Assembly (NCBI GenBank): GCA_003222035.1 | Contig: QHUS01000096.1 | Span: forward strand, 1 to 43,147 | DNA from: Gemmatimonadota bacterium | GTDB lineage: Bacteria; Gemmatimonadota; Gemmatimonadetes; Gemmatimonadales; GWC2-71-9 | DNA length: 43,147 bases | Direction of reading: 5' to 3' | Part shown: positions 16,024 to 26,691 of the stretch, piece after piece | Layout of the letters: each line of letters starts with the position of its first letter | Position numbering within the stretch: the stretch's first letter is position 1 | Translations under genes and position numbers: made by a program | Notes under the pieces: model-generated | The model's database searches: none | What the model was told of the DNA's origin: nothing | What the model saw: the letters and a program-made list of their open reading frames with translations, nothing else

Positions 16024-17076
16024 ATGCAATCTAGTCGGGCCCTCCGCGCCCTACCAGTTGTGCTGGGGCTCGTGACACCCCTGCCACTCGCCGCTCAAGC
16101 GCGCTACCGCGTCACCACCGACGGCGCCTGGTTCTACCAGGAGGCGGGCGGCAAGCGCCTCGCGCGGCTCGCCCGTGGCGCGGTGCTCATCGGCGGTGAC
16201 ACGCAGGGTGACGTCCAGGGTGCGACCGTCGAGGGATGGATCTTCGCGACCTCGGTCGGTCCCACGCCGCGAGCCGGGTACGACCTGGCGGTGACGCGCG
16301 CGCCCGAGGAGAATCTTCGCTCCGCGCCCGCGGGCGCGTTGATCGCGAAGCTGCCTCAAGGGTTCGTGCTCAACCGTGTCGCTGAAGGCTCATCGGACCG
16401 CTGGGTGCACGTGACGCGAGCGGGGTGGGTGGAGAAGGCCGATCTCGAGCCCATCGCGCAGGTGGCGGGTGCCCGCTCCGCGGTGCCGGACTCGGATACG
16501 ACCGAGGCGCGACTCACGGTGGGCCGCAGGGTACCGGACTCCACCGCCAGCTCGTCCGACCCGGTCGATCCCTCGCGTGTGGCGTCGGCGCGCCGCACGG
16601 TGCTGTACCGTGCGCCCGAGGGGCAACCCACCGGGACACTGGCGCCGTCGGCGCCGCTGCGCGTGCTGGGCCGGTCTGGCGAGTGGACCCGCGTCGAGCT
16701 CGAGGGGTGGGTGAAGAGCGCGGATCTGGAGATCGCGCCGCCCGGCGTGCTGGTCGGGATCACCGCCGCCGAACTGCGCACCGACCCCCAGCGCTATGCG
16801 GGTCAGGTGCTCCGCTGGACCCTGCAATACATCGCGACGCAGAAAGCCGACGAGCTGCGTCCCGAGATTCCCAACGGCGCGACCTACCTGCTGGCACGCG
16901 GGCCACTACCCGAGCGCGGCTTCGTGTACGTCGTCGTCCCCGAGGCCAAGCGCGCGCCGCTGGAGAGCCTCACGCCGCTCGCGGCCATCCAGGTCACCGC
17001 GCGCGTGCGCACCGGCCGCACGCGGTTCCTCGGCAACCCGGTGCTCGACATGATCAGCCTCGAGACCCTGCCATGA
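16024..17076 (+). CDS. Secreted protein with SH3-like repeats
   Basis: A 350-residue protein with a signal peptide (PVVLGLVTPLPLAAQA). Three SH3-like modules follow, each built of short strands with a Gly-Trp: ATVEGWIFATSVG, VTRAGWVEKADLE and VELEGWVKSADLE. A C-terminal domain of about 100 residues (ELRTDPQRYAGQVLRWTLQY onward) resembles an OB-like or uncharacterised beta domain. Bacterial SH3 modules often bind cell-wall peptides; no enzyme domain is attached. A strong Shine-Dalgarno (GGAGGGG) directly precedes the ATG. The stop overlaps the next gene start (ATGA). Confidence 0.8.
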   Translation: MQSSRALRALPVVLGLVTPLPLAAQARYRVTTDGAWFYQEAGGKRLARLARGAVLIGGDTQGDVQGATVEGWIFATSVGPTPRAGYDLAVTRAPEENLRSAPAGALIAKLPQGFVLNRVAEGSSDRWVHVTRAGWVEKADLEPIAQVAGARSAVPDSDTTEARLTVGRRVPDSTASSSDPVDPSRVASARRTVLYRAPEGQPTGTLAPSAPLRVLGRSGEWTRVELEGWVKSADLEIAPPGVLVGITAAELRTDPQRYAGQVLRWTLQYIATQKADELRPEIPNGATYLLARGPLPERGFVYVVVPEAKRAPLESLTPLAAIQVTARVRTGRTRFLGNPVLDMISLETLP

Positions 17077-17409
17077 ATGAGATCCTGCGCGACCGCCTGA
17101 TTCGTAAGCTCGACGCGCTCCCCGACGACAAGGCGTACCAGGTGCTCGACTACGTGGAGTTCCTCGAGTCCCGCTACGCCGAGCGCCCGGCGGGCGCGCC
17201 GCCGTTCCAGCGCGTGGCGGAGACGCTGGAGGATACGCTGCGCGCGGGGCGGGTGCCCGTGAACATCATCAGGGGGACGATGGACGCGGTCGGCAAGGCC
17301 GGGAGGCTGCTCGAGAAGGTCGCGGCCGCGGGGAAGGCGGCGGTTGAGCAGGCGTCCAAGAAACCAGAGGAAAAAGGCAAGGTCGAGGAGCCTCCCACCG
17401 GGACGATCC

Positions 17410-17429
<20 letters not shown>
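17073..17429 (+). CDS. Small hypothetical protein, DUF2281-like N-terminus
   Basis: A 118-residue soluble protein. The first 40 residues (LIRKLDALPDDKAYQVLDYV, then EFLESRYAER) resemble the DUF2281-type helical segment 'LP...QEVLDFVEFL'. The remainder is helical and charged, ending in a Lys/Glu/Pro-rich tail. No transmembrane segment. The ATG overlaps the SH3 gene stop, and the end overlaps the methyltransferase start by 20 nt. So all three are one transcript. No function is known. Confidence 0.75.
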
Positions 17430-20149
<2,720 letters not shown>

Positions 20150-20151
20150 GC

Positions 20152-20180
20152 TTGACACTCTGCAGGACCAGTCGTAGTCT
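20152..20180 (+). promoter_or_regulatory. Sigma-70 type promoter for the first APC permease
   Basis: TTGACA (20152-20157), 17-nt spacer, TAGTCT (20175-20180). Both boxes are close to consensus. The predicted start near 20187 gives a ~48-nt leader with a GAGG site before the ATG at 20235. Confidence 0.7.
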
Positions 20181-20234
20181 AGCGCGTCTCACCGTCTCCA
20201 GCCGTCGCTTACCTCCCAGGCATCCGAGGTCCGC

Positions 20235-21740
20235 ATGAGCTTATGGGCTACGAAGTCGATCGCCCTCCTGCGCGCTGAGGCCGACGCGACGGGGGAGGGG
20301 ACGCTTAAGAAGACCCTGGGCGCGCTGAACCTCACCACCCTCGGCATCGGTGCCATCATCGGTGCGGGCATCTTCGTCCTCACCGGTCTCGCTGCGGCCC
20401 GCCACGCTGGTCCCGCGGTACCGCTCTCGTTCGTCGCCGCCGGGATCGCGTGCGCGTTCGCGGGCCTGTGCTACGCCGAGATGGCGAGCGCCGTCCCCGT
20501 GGCCGGGAGCGCGTACACCTACTCCTACGCCACGATGGGCGAGTTCATGGCGTGGATCATCGGCTGGGACCTCGTCCTCGAGTATGCGATGGGGGCGTCC
20601 ACCGTCGGCGTCGGCTGGTCGGGGTACTTCGTCGGCCTGCTGGAGAACATCAACATCCACCTCCCCGCGGCGCTGACGTCCGCGCCGTTCCGATGGTGCG
20701 AGGCGTCGGAGGTGGCGCGGGCGGTCGCGGGCTGCGTCACGCCGGGCTTGAACTCGACCGGGTCGATTGTGAATCTCCCCGCCATCGCGATCGTGGCGAT
20801 CATGTCGTTCGTGCTGGTGGTCGGGATCAAGGAGTCGGCGACCGTCAACAATTTTATCGTCGCGCTGAAGCTCACCGTCGTCGCGTTGTTCATCGTCGCA
20901 GGCGCGTTCTACATCAACACGGCCAATTGGCATCCGTTCATTCCGCCGAACCAGGGCGAGTTCGGCAAGTTCGGCTTCAGCGGCGTGCTGCGTGGGGCGG
21001 GGCTGATCTTTTTCGCCTACATCGGCTTCGATGCGGTCAGTACGGCCGCGCAGGAAGCCAAAAACCCCCAAAAGGACATGCCCAAGGGTATCCTGGGCTC
21101 GCTCGCCATCTGCACCGTGCTGTATATCCTGGTGTCGGGCATCCTCACCGGCATCATGCCGTACACTAAGCTCGATGTCTCGCACCCGGTCGGGTACGCC
21201 GTCGACTCGATTCCCGGCCTGCGCTGGATGGGCTGGATGATCAACCTCGGCGCCGTTTTGGGGCTCGCGTCGGTCATCTTGGTCATGTTGCTCGGCCAGT
21301 CCCGCGTGTTCTATTCGATGTCCCGCGACGGCCTGCTGCCTCCCTGGGTCGGCAAGATCCATCCGCGATTCCGCACTCCCTGGCTCACCCAGATCTTTGT
21401 CGGCCTCTTCGCCATGTTCTTCACCGGTGTCTTCCCGATTCAGCTGCTCGGGGAGCTCGTGAACATCGGGACGCTGCTGGCGTTCGTGCTCGTGTGCGGG
21501 GGCGTCTGGATCCTGCGCCACACCCGGCCTGACTTGGATCGTCCATTCAAGACCCCTTGGGTGCCGGTGGTGCCGATCCTGGGCGTGCTCTGCTGTGCCG
21601 GACTGATGGCCACGCTTCCCGGCGATACCTGGATCCGGCTGTTCGTCTGGATGGCGATCGGCTTGGTGATCTATTTTCTATATGGTCGTCGTCATAGTAC
21701 GCTGCAGACGGGGATGGACGGCCAGAAGTCCGTGCGCTGA
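20235..21740 (+). CDS. APC-superfamily amino-acid permease (CAT-like), copy 1
   Basis: A 501-residue permease with about 12-14 helices. The first helix carries the substrate-binding GAIIGAGIFVLTG motif. Further family segments are CAFAGLCYAEMASAVPVAGS, GAGLIFFAYIGFDAVSTAAQ and NPQKDMPKGILGS. These place it with the cationic amino-acid transporter (CAT/YfnA) branch. The amino acid transported is not predictable. It is paralogous to the gene at 22686; the two share most motifs. A GAGG ribosome site precedes the ATG, and a consensus promoter lies at 20152. The broken LytTR regulator follows. Confidence 0.93.
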   Translation: MSLWATKSIALLRAEADATGEGTLKKTLGALNLTTLGIGAIIGAGIFVLTGLAAARHAGPAVPLSFVAAGIACAFAGLCYAEMASAVPVAGSAYTYSYATMGEFMAWIIGWDLVLEYAMGASTVGVGWSGYFVGLLENINIHLPAALTSAPFRWCEASEVARAVAGCVTPGLNSTGSIVNLPAIAIVAIMSFVLVVGIKESATVNNFIVALKLTVVALFIVAGAFYINTANWHPFIPPNQGEFGKFGFSGVLRGAGLIFFAYIGFDAVSTAAQEAKNPQKDMPKGILGSLAICTVLYILVSGILTGIMPYTKLDVSHPVGYAVDSIPGLRWMGWMINLGAVLGLASVILVMLLGQSRVFYSMSRDGLLPPWVGKIHPRFRTPWLTQIFVGLFAMFFTGVFPIQLLGELVNIGTLLAFVLVCGGVWILRHTRPDLDRPFKTPWVPVVPILGVLCCAGLMATLPGDTWIRLFVWMAIGLVIYFLYGRRHSTLQTGMDGQKSVR

Positions 21741-21784
21741 ACCCTCGCCGGGCTGTCATGGGGCGTCGTTTCGGAGGACGTGAC

Positions 21785-22174
21785 GTGGCGAGTCAGGACG
21801 CATCGGTCCGCAGCGAGTCCACGCGGTGGGCGAGGTGGCTGATCTTTTGGACTGCGCTGGGCCTCGCGTTCGCGGCTCAGGTGTTCCTCGCCGGGCGGCG
21901 CTTCGGACAACCGTCCGACACGTGGGGACAGGCGATCCGCATGAGCCTCCCGGACTGGTACGTGTGGGGGCTGTTCGCGCTCCTCATCGCGCGTCTGAAG
22001 CAGCGGGTCCCGATCGACGCGGTGAGTTGGGGGTACAACTTCGCGTTTCACGTGGCGGCGAGCCTGCTCGTGGCGCTCGCCCATTTCGCGATCTCCGCTC
22101 CGCTGCAGACGTTGCTCCAGCTGGTGGCCGGCGAGCCGCGCCACATCTCCACCTACTTCTTTGCACGCGCGTGA
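21785..22174 (+). pseudogene. Membrane part of a LytTR/LytS-like regulator, truncated by frameshift
   Basis: A 129-residue ORF from GTG 21785, with GGAGG seven nt upstream. It has three hydrophobic helices (LIFWTALGLAFAAQVFLAG; WYVWGLFALLIARL; FHVAASLLVALAHFAI) and then HISTYFFARA before a TGA. Membrane sensor kinases and membrane-LytTR proteins of this type normally have a fourth helix and then a coiled stretch that continues into the signalling domain. Here that coiled stretch is encoded in the next frame (22161 onward), with the fourth helix missing. So this looks like one gene split by a deletion plus frame change. A short independent membrane protein is possible. Confidence 0.6.
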
Positions 22175-22610
22175 CTACCGCCGGGACGTCCGGGAGCACC
22201 GGCTCCGCGCCGCGGAGCTCGAGGCCCGGCTGCAGGACCTGCACGCGACAGCGCGCGCCGAGGAGCCGGCCGCACGCCGCCACCCGGAACGCCTGCTCGT
22301 CGCGGAGGACGGGCGCAGCTTCTTCGTGCGGACGGCCGACGTGGAGTGGATCGAAGCGGCGCGCAACTACGTGCGGCTGCACGCCGGCGAGCGCGTGCAC
22401 ACCGTGCGCACCACTCTGGCCACGCTCGAGGTGCGACTGGATCCGGAGCGGTTCCGGCGGATCAGCCGGTCGGCGCTCGTGAACCTCGACCGCGTGCGCG
22501 AGGTGCAGCCGTGGTTCCACGGCGATGCGGTCGTCATTCTCGAAAGCGGCGCGCGCGTCACGCTCAGCCGCCGCTACCGCCGGAACCTGCTCGCCCCGGC
22601 CACGCCTTAG
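22161..22610 (+). CDS. LytTR DNA-binding domain protein (C-terminal part of the split regulator)
   Basis: A 149-residue ORF; its first codon could be the TTG at 22161, inside the end of the upstream ORF. Residues 1-35 (ARDYRRDVREHRLRAAELEA) are the helical linker found after the membrane part of LytS-type kinases. Then comes a complete LytTR domain: RLLVAEDGRSFFVRTADVEW, IEAARNYVRLH, FRRISRSALVNLDRVRE and the final LSRRYRRNL. LytTR proteins bind DNA direct repeats. It lies between two amino-acid permeases, so it may control them. No receiver domain is present. Whether it is still made is uncertain because of the broken frame upstream. Confidence 0.75.
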   Translation: MHARDYRRDVREHRLRAAELEARLQDLHATARAEEPAARRHPERLLVAEDGRSFFVRTADVEWIEAARNYVRLHAGERVHTVRTTLATLEVRLDPERFRRISRSALVNLDRVREVQPWFHGDAVVILESGARVTLSRRYRRNLLAPATP

Positions 22611-22685
22611 CGCCGCTCGTCCCGCTCGCAGTCCCGGTCGTCCCAGCGCCGTTGGTAGGGCCCCCGGCGACTCCCAAATTGTTGG

Positions 22686-24164
22686 ATGACCCTCTTCGCC
22701 ATCAAGCCGATCGCCACCCTTCGTGCGGAAGCGGAGGCGAGCGGCGAGCACGCCCTGGTACGGGCACTCGGGCCCCTCAATCTCGTCACGCTCGGCATCG
22801 GCGCCGTCATCGGCGCGGGGATTTTCGTGATCACGGGGCAGGTGGCCGCGCTGTACGCCGGCCCCGCCGTCCCGCTCTCGATGATCCTGGTCGGCGTCGC
22901 CTGCGCCTTCGCGGGGCTCTGCTACGCCGAGATGGCGAGCGCCGTGCCGGTCGCGGGCAGCGCGTACACGTACGCCTACGCCACTATGGGCGAGTTCGCG
23001 GCCTGGATCATCGGGTGGGATCTGGTGCTCGAATATGCCGCCGGCGCCGCGACGGTGGGCGTGGGCTGGTCGGGCCACTTCGTGTCCCTGCTGGGGCTGT
23101 TCGGCGTCCACATTCCCGCGAGCCTCACCGCTCCGCCCACACAGTTGTGCACGGCCACACAGGTGGCCGCGCACGTAGTCGGATGCGCCCACCCGGGGCT
23201 GAACCTGACCGGCGCCATCATCAACCTTCCAGCCGTGGGGATCGTCGCGCTGATGTCCGCCGTGCTGGTGATCGGGATCAGGGAGTCGGCGCGGGTGAAC
23301 AGCCTCATCGTGATCCTCAAGGTCGCGATCGTTCTGTTGGTGGTGCTCGTCGGCGTGTCGCACGTCAACCGCGCCAACTGGACGCCCGTCATCCCCCCGA
23401 ACACGGGGGAGTGGGGCACCTACGGCTGGTCCGGCGTGCTACGGGGTGCGGGCCTGGTGTTCTTCTCCTACATCGGGTTCGATGCAGTCTCGACCGCGGC
23501 GCAAGAATCGAAGAATCCCCAACGCGACATGCCCATCGGCATCCTCGGCTCGCTCGCGATCTGCACGCTCTTGTACGTCGTGGTGTCGGCTGTGCTGGTG
23601 GGCATGGTGCCCTACGGTGAGCTCAACCTCCCGGCACCGATGGCGTACGCGATGGAGCGGATCGGCGCGCCCTGGTGGATTCGCGTCTCGATCGACTTCG
23701 GCGCGGTCCTCGGCATCGGCTCCGTGATCCTCGTGATGCTACTGGGGCAGTCCCGTGTCTTCTACTCAATGTCCCGCGATGGCTTACTCGGCCGCTGGGC
23801 CAGCAAAGTGCATCCGCGGTTCCGCACGCCGTACCTGTCCACGATCTACACGGGCGTCGCGGTGTGCGTCGCGACTGGGCTCTTGCCGCTCCAGGTGCTC
23901 GGGACCTGGGTCAACATCGGCACGCTGCTCGCGTTCGTGTTGGTGTGCGCCGGCGTCTGGATCCTGCGGCGCACGCGTCCTGACCTCGAGCGGCCGTTCC
24001 GGACACCGTTTGTCCCGCTCGTCCCCCTCCTCGGCATCCTCTCCTGCCTGGGCCTCATGCTCACCCTGCCGCTCGACACGTGGATCCGGTTGGGGGTGTG
24101 GCTGGTCATCGGACTCGCCATCTACTTCGGTTACAGCCGGAAGCACAGCGTGCTGCGGGGCTAG
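22686..24164 (+). CDS. APC-superfamily amino-acid permease (CAT-like), copy 2
   Basis: A 492-residue paralogue of the permease at 20235 with the same helix layout: GAVIGAGIFVITG in helix 1, CAFAGLCYAEMASAVPVAGS, then GAGLVFFSYIGFDAVSTAAQ and NPQRDMPIGILGS. The loop after helix 5 differs most, which may mean a different substrate. The pair probably arose by local duplication, with the regulator now between them. The 75 nt before the ATG show no strong promoter or ribosome site. The C-terminus ends shortly after the last helix, as usual. Confidence 0.93.
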   Translation: MTLFAIKPIATLRAEAEASGEHALVRALGPLNLVTLGIGAVIGAGIFVITGQVAALYAGPAVPLSMILVGVACAFAGLCYAEMASAVPVAGSAYTYAYATMGEFAAWIIGWDLVLEYAAGAATVGVGWSGHFVSLLGLFGVHIPASLTAPPTQLCTATQVAAHVVGCAHPGLNLTGAIINLPAVGIVALMSAVLVIGIRESARVNSLIVILKVAIVLLVVLVGVSHVNRANWTPVIPPNTGEWGTYGWSGVLRGAGLVFFSYIGFDAVSTAAQESKNPQRDMPIGILGSLAICTLLYVVVSAVLVGMVPYGELNLPAPMAYAMERIGAPWWIRVSIDFGAVLGIGSVILVMLLGQSRVFYSMSRDGLLGRWASKVHPRFRTPYLSTIYTGVAVCVATGLLPLQVLGTWVNIGTLLAFVLVCAGVWILRRTRPDLERPFRTPFVPLVPLLGILSCLGLMLTLPLDTWIRLGVWLVIGLAIYFGYSRKHSVLRG

Positions 24165-24184
24165 ACGCCCTCCGCGAGGCCCGG

Positions 24185-24190
24185 TAGCTT
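24185..24190 (+). promoter_or_regulatory. -10 element TAGCTT, leaderless start
   Basis: TAGCTT ends 6 nt before the ATG of the lipoprotein gene (24197). There is no ribosome-binding site. Confidence 0.4.
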
Positions 24191-24196
24191 GCGCGC

Positions 24197-24685
24197 ATGA
24201 CGCGGCGCGCGGCGGTGCATATGATCTGGCTCGTCGGGGCCGTGGGAGCGGCGATGACCGCTGCTTGCAGCAACAGCACGACCCCGCACCAGCCGACTCC
24301 GTGTCCCTCGTACAGCGGCGGTTTGTCGCAAGGCGACTCACTGTACGGTTTGTACCAGTTAGTCTCGTACTGTCTGGACACCCTCCCCGCCTACGGTCCG
24401 CCTAACATCTCGGGCCATGTCACTCTGAGCCATGCGATGGGTGTGGACTCCTTTGTCGCCGTCATCGTCAATCAGGGCCAGCCGCCCGAAAGCATTCTGG
24501 GCACGTACACGCACCCCCTCCCGGACTCGATCCACGTGAGCGGCAACGTAAGGGTCTCCGGCTTCGTCGTTCCGGTGGAATTGCCCGGCAGGTTTCTGCT
24601 GCAGCAGAACACGCTCTCCGTAAGCGGGCGCCTGGCAGTGACCGGGGCGAGCCCGCACACCGTGTCGTTCATCGGGGCGAGGTGA
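24197..24685 (+). CDS. Small lipoprotein, unknown function
   Basis: A 162-residue protein with an N-terminal signal and lipobox (GAAMTAAC, Cys24). The mature part is mostly beta: ISGHVTLSHAMGVDSFVAVI, HVSGNVRVSGFVVPV and NTLSVSGRLAVTGA. I recognise no family. Two further Cys (CPSY, SYCLD) might form a disulfide. It stands alone between the second permease and nrnA, with its own TAGCTT -10 element six nt before the ATG. Confidence 0.7.
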   Translation: MTRRAAVHMIWLVGAVGAAMTAACSNSTTPHQPTPCPSYSGGLSQGDSLYGLYQLVSYCLDTLPAYGPPNISGHVTLSHAMGVDSFVAVIVNQGQPPESILGTYTHPLPDSIHVSGNVRVSGFVVPVELPGRFLLQQNTLSVSGRLAVTGASPHTVSFIGAR

Positions 24686-24697
24686 CCCTCGGGCGGC

Positions 24698-24763
24698 GCT
24701 GACGTCGTCTCGCGACGTCGTTCGCGCGACGCCCTTCCGCGACGTCTTTCCGTGACGCCTTTT
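24698..24763. repeat. Five degenerate 13-nt direct repeats
   Basis: Units at 24698, 24711, 24725, 24738 and 24751 follow the pattern CGCGACGTCNTTC (for example CGCGACGTCTTTC, CGCGACGCCCTTC). They fill the gap between the lipoprotein and the nrnA promoter. They may be a regulator-binding array or a decaying minisatellite. Confidence 0.55.
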
Positions 24764-24765
24764 TG

Positions 24766-24771
24766 TATCTT
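24766..24771 (+). promoter_or_regulatory. -10 element TATCTT, leaderless start of nrnA
   Basis: TATCTT is followed by 6 nt and the ATG at 24778. No Shine-Dalgarno is present. Confidence 0.45.
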
Positions 24772-24777
24772 GATGCC

Positions 24778-25797
24778 ATGACCGCCAACGGAGTCTCGAT
24801 TCCTCCCGAGCGCGCTCGGGCCGCCCGGGAGGTGGCCGCCGTGCTGGCGCCCGGACGGCGCGTCGCGCTCACGACCCACGTGAACGCCGATGGCGATGGC
24901 GTGGGCAGCGAGGTCGCGCTGTGGCATGTGTTGGTCGCGCGTGGGTTGCGCGCGAGCATCGCCAACCCGACGCCCATCCCCGAGCGGTTTCACTTCCTCC
25001 TGCCCGCGGGCGCCGACCACTCGACGCGCGCCGCGCGCGAGATCGAAGCGGCCGACGTGGTCGTGGTGCTCGACATTTCCGACCTGAGCCGGCTGGGCGA
25101 CCTGGCGCGCGCCATCACGCAGTCGCACGCGGTCGCGTGCATCGACCATCACGTGAGCCAGGGGTCGCTCCCCGGCGGCCCGCGGCTGGTCGCGCCCGAG
25201 GCGGCCGCCACCGCCGAGCTGGTGTTCGACCTGGCGAGCGAGCTCGGCTGGCCGCTCACCCCCGAGGCGGCCCGGGCCTTGTACGTGGGGATCCTCACGG
25301 ACACCGGAGGCTTCCGGTTCGCGAACACGACGCCGCGTGTGCTGCGCGTCGCCGGCGAGCTGCTCGAGCGTGGCGTCGACCCGGAGTCGATCTACTCGTC
25401 CGTCTACGCCAGCGCCCCCGAGGGGCGCATCCGGCTCACCGCCGAGGTGCTCGCCACACTGGTGGTGGAGCTCGAGCACGGACTGGCGTGGGTGACGGTG
25501 CCACCGGACGCGCTACACCGGCATCGCGTCACCGCCGACGACCTGGACGGTATCGTGGAGTACCCGCGCTCGATCGCGGGCGTGCGGCTGGCGCTGCTGT
25601 TCCGCCAGCTGGCCAACGGCAAGGTGAAAGTGAGCTTCCGCTCGGTGGGTGACGTGGACGTCGCCGAGCTGGCTCAGCAGTTCGGCGGTGGCGGCCACCG
25701 CAAGGCGGCCGGAGCATCGCTCGACGGCACCCTGGCCGAGGCTCAGGCGGCCGTGCTGGCGGCGGCACGGTCCTATCTCGACGGCCGCGAGGGCTGA
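24778..25797 (+). CDS. nrnA: DHH/DHHA1 phosphoesterase (NrnA-type oligoribonuclease / pAp phosphatase)
   Basis: A 339-residue protein with the DHH metal-binding motifs HVNADGDGVGSE, VVVLDISDL, CIDHHVS and GILTDTGGFRF. The C-terminal DHHA1 domain ends in GGGGHRKAAG, the substrate-binding loop. NrnA degrades short RNAs (nanoRNA, including pGpG) and dephosphorylates pAp. The pGpG link would matter here because several GGDEF proteins are nearby. The ATG at 24778 was preferred to TTG 24763 because of the -10 element between them. The 3' end overlaps the convergent hydrolase gene by 25 nt. Confidence 0.93.
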   Translation: MTANGVSIPPERARAAREVAAVLAPGRRVALTTHVNADGDGVGSEVALWHVLVARGLRASIANPTPIPERFHFLLPAGADHSTRAAREIEAADVVVVLDISDLSRLGDLARAITQSHAVACIDHHVSQGSLPGGPRLVAPEAAATAELVFDLASELGWPLTPEAARALYVGILTDTGGFRFANTTPRVLRVAGELLERGVDPESIYSSVYASAPEGRIRLTAEVLATLVVELEHGLAWVTVPPDALHRHRVTADDLDGIVEYPRSIAGVRLALLFRQLANGKVKVSFRSVGDVDVAELAQQFGGGGHRKAAGASLDGTLAEAQAAVLAAARSYLDGREG

Positions 25798-26588
25798 CGC
25801 AGGAACGCGCGCACGAAGTTCCGCTTCGAGAAGTCTCCTCCGGTCCACAGCCGCCAGAACAGATCGCTCCCCGGCAAGCCACGCGTGATCGCAGCCTCGC
25901 TCCAGCCGCGGTCGTGCAGGTCCTGAATCCGGCCTCCGAGCTCGATCAGGAAGTCGAGCTTCTGCCGCAGCCGTGCGGCGCCGTGCTCCACGCGGCCGCG
26001 GTGCTGGCAGAAGAGCAGGCGGGGCTCGAGCGCCACGACGCGCCGCAGCGAGTCGATCATGGCGTGCACGTCCTCGTCCGCGCGGAGATAGCGCAGCCGG
26101 GCTGCGAGATACAGATCGCCCGAGAACAGCCAGCCCCGCTCAGGCTCGAACAATGCCACGTGGTCGGCCGCGTGGCCGGGCGTGTGGACCACCCGGAATC
26201 GAAACCGCGTCGTTTCGAGCACGTCGCCCAGCGGAGCAGTGAGCGCCGCTGGCCGGCGACCCCACGCGACGCGGCGATACAACTGGAAATGCGTGTCCGG
26301 CTCGGCGAGACGCGGTACCGCGCTCGCGTGCGCGAGCGGCGTGATGCGCAGCTCCGCCGCCAGCAGGCCATGGTTGCCGGAGTGATCCTCGTGATGATGT
26401 GTCGTCACGCACTGCCGCACGGCCAGCTCGCCCACCAGCCGCCGTACGTCGCGACCGAGGTTCGGCGGGCCCGAGTCCACGAGCAGTCCGTCCACCAGAT
26501 ACACGCCCGTCCAGTAGATCGCCCGGCCGAGGAACGTGCGGGCCATACGGAAGTAGCGGACCTCGCCGTAGTCGGTAGCGACGATCAT
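25773..26588 (-). CDS. Metallo-beta-lactamase-fold hydrolase
   Basis: A 271-residue protein with the dinuclear-zinc motif HHHEDHSGNHG (HxHxDH class), then TPGHAADHVALF, FSGDLYL and a final CQHRGRVEHG segment that may give the last His. The N-terminus MIVATDYGEVRYFRMAR is typical of a glyoxalase-II-like or quorum-lactonase-like clade, but the substrate cannot be told. I chose ATG 26588 rather than the longer open frame, which would run through the opposite M20 gene. A TAGACT -10 element is 7 nt upstream. It is divergent from the M20 peptidase and overlaps nrnA tail to tail. Confidence 0.88.
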   Translation of the reverse strand: MIVATDYGEVRYFRMARTFLGRAIYWTGVYLVDGLLVDSGPPNLGRDVRRLVGELAVRQCVTTHHHEDHSGNHGLLAAELRITPLAHASAVPRLAEPDTHFQLYRRVAWGRRPAALTAPLGDVLETTRFRFRVVHTPGHAADHVALFEPERGWLFSGDLYLAARLRYLRADEDVHAMIDSLRRVVALEPRLLFCQHRGRVEHGAARLRQKLDFLIELGGRIQDLHDRGWSEAAITRGLPGSDLFWRLWTGGDFSKRNFVRAFLRQPSRPSR

Positions 26589-26595
26589 CGGGCGG

Positions 26596-26601
26596 AGTCT
26601 A
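26596..26601 (-). promoter_or_regulatory. -10 element TAGACT, leaderless start
   Basis: On the minus strand, TAGACT is followed by 7 nt and the ATG of the hydrolase (26588). No ribosome site is visible. Confidence 0.35.
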
Positions 26602-26691
26602 CGCCGCGACCGTGCGCGGCGTGAGCCCCTTGCGAGGGACGATGCCGCGCGCCAGCTTGCCCACCCATTCACGCTCCGAGAGTGATGCATT

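Noticed and set aside
21984-23363. 459-codon open frame opposite the LytTR locus and second permease
   Set aside because: Composition is Arg/His/Gly/Asp-rich with no family features; a shadow.
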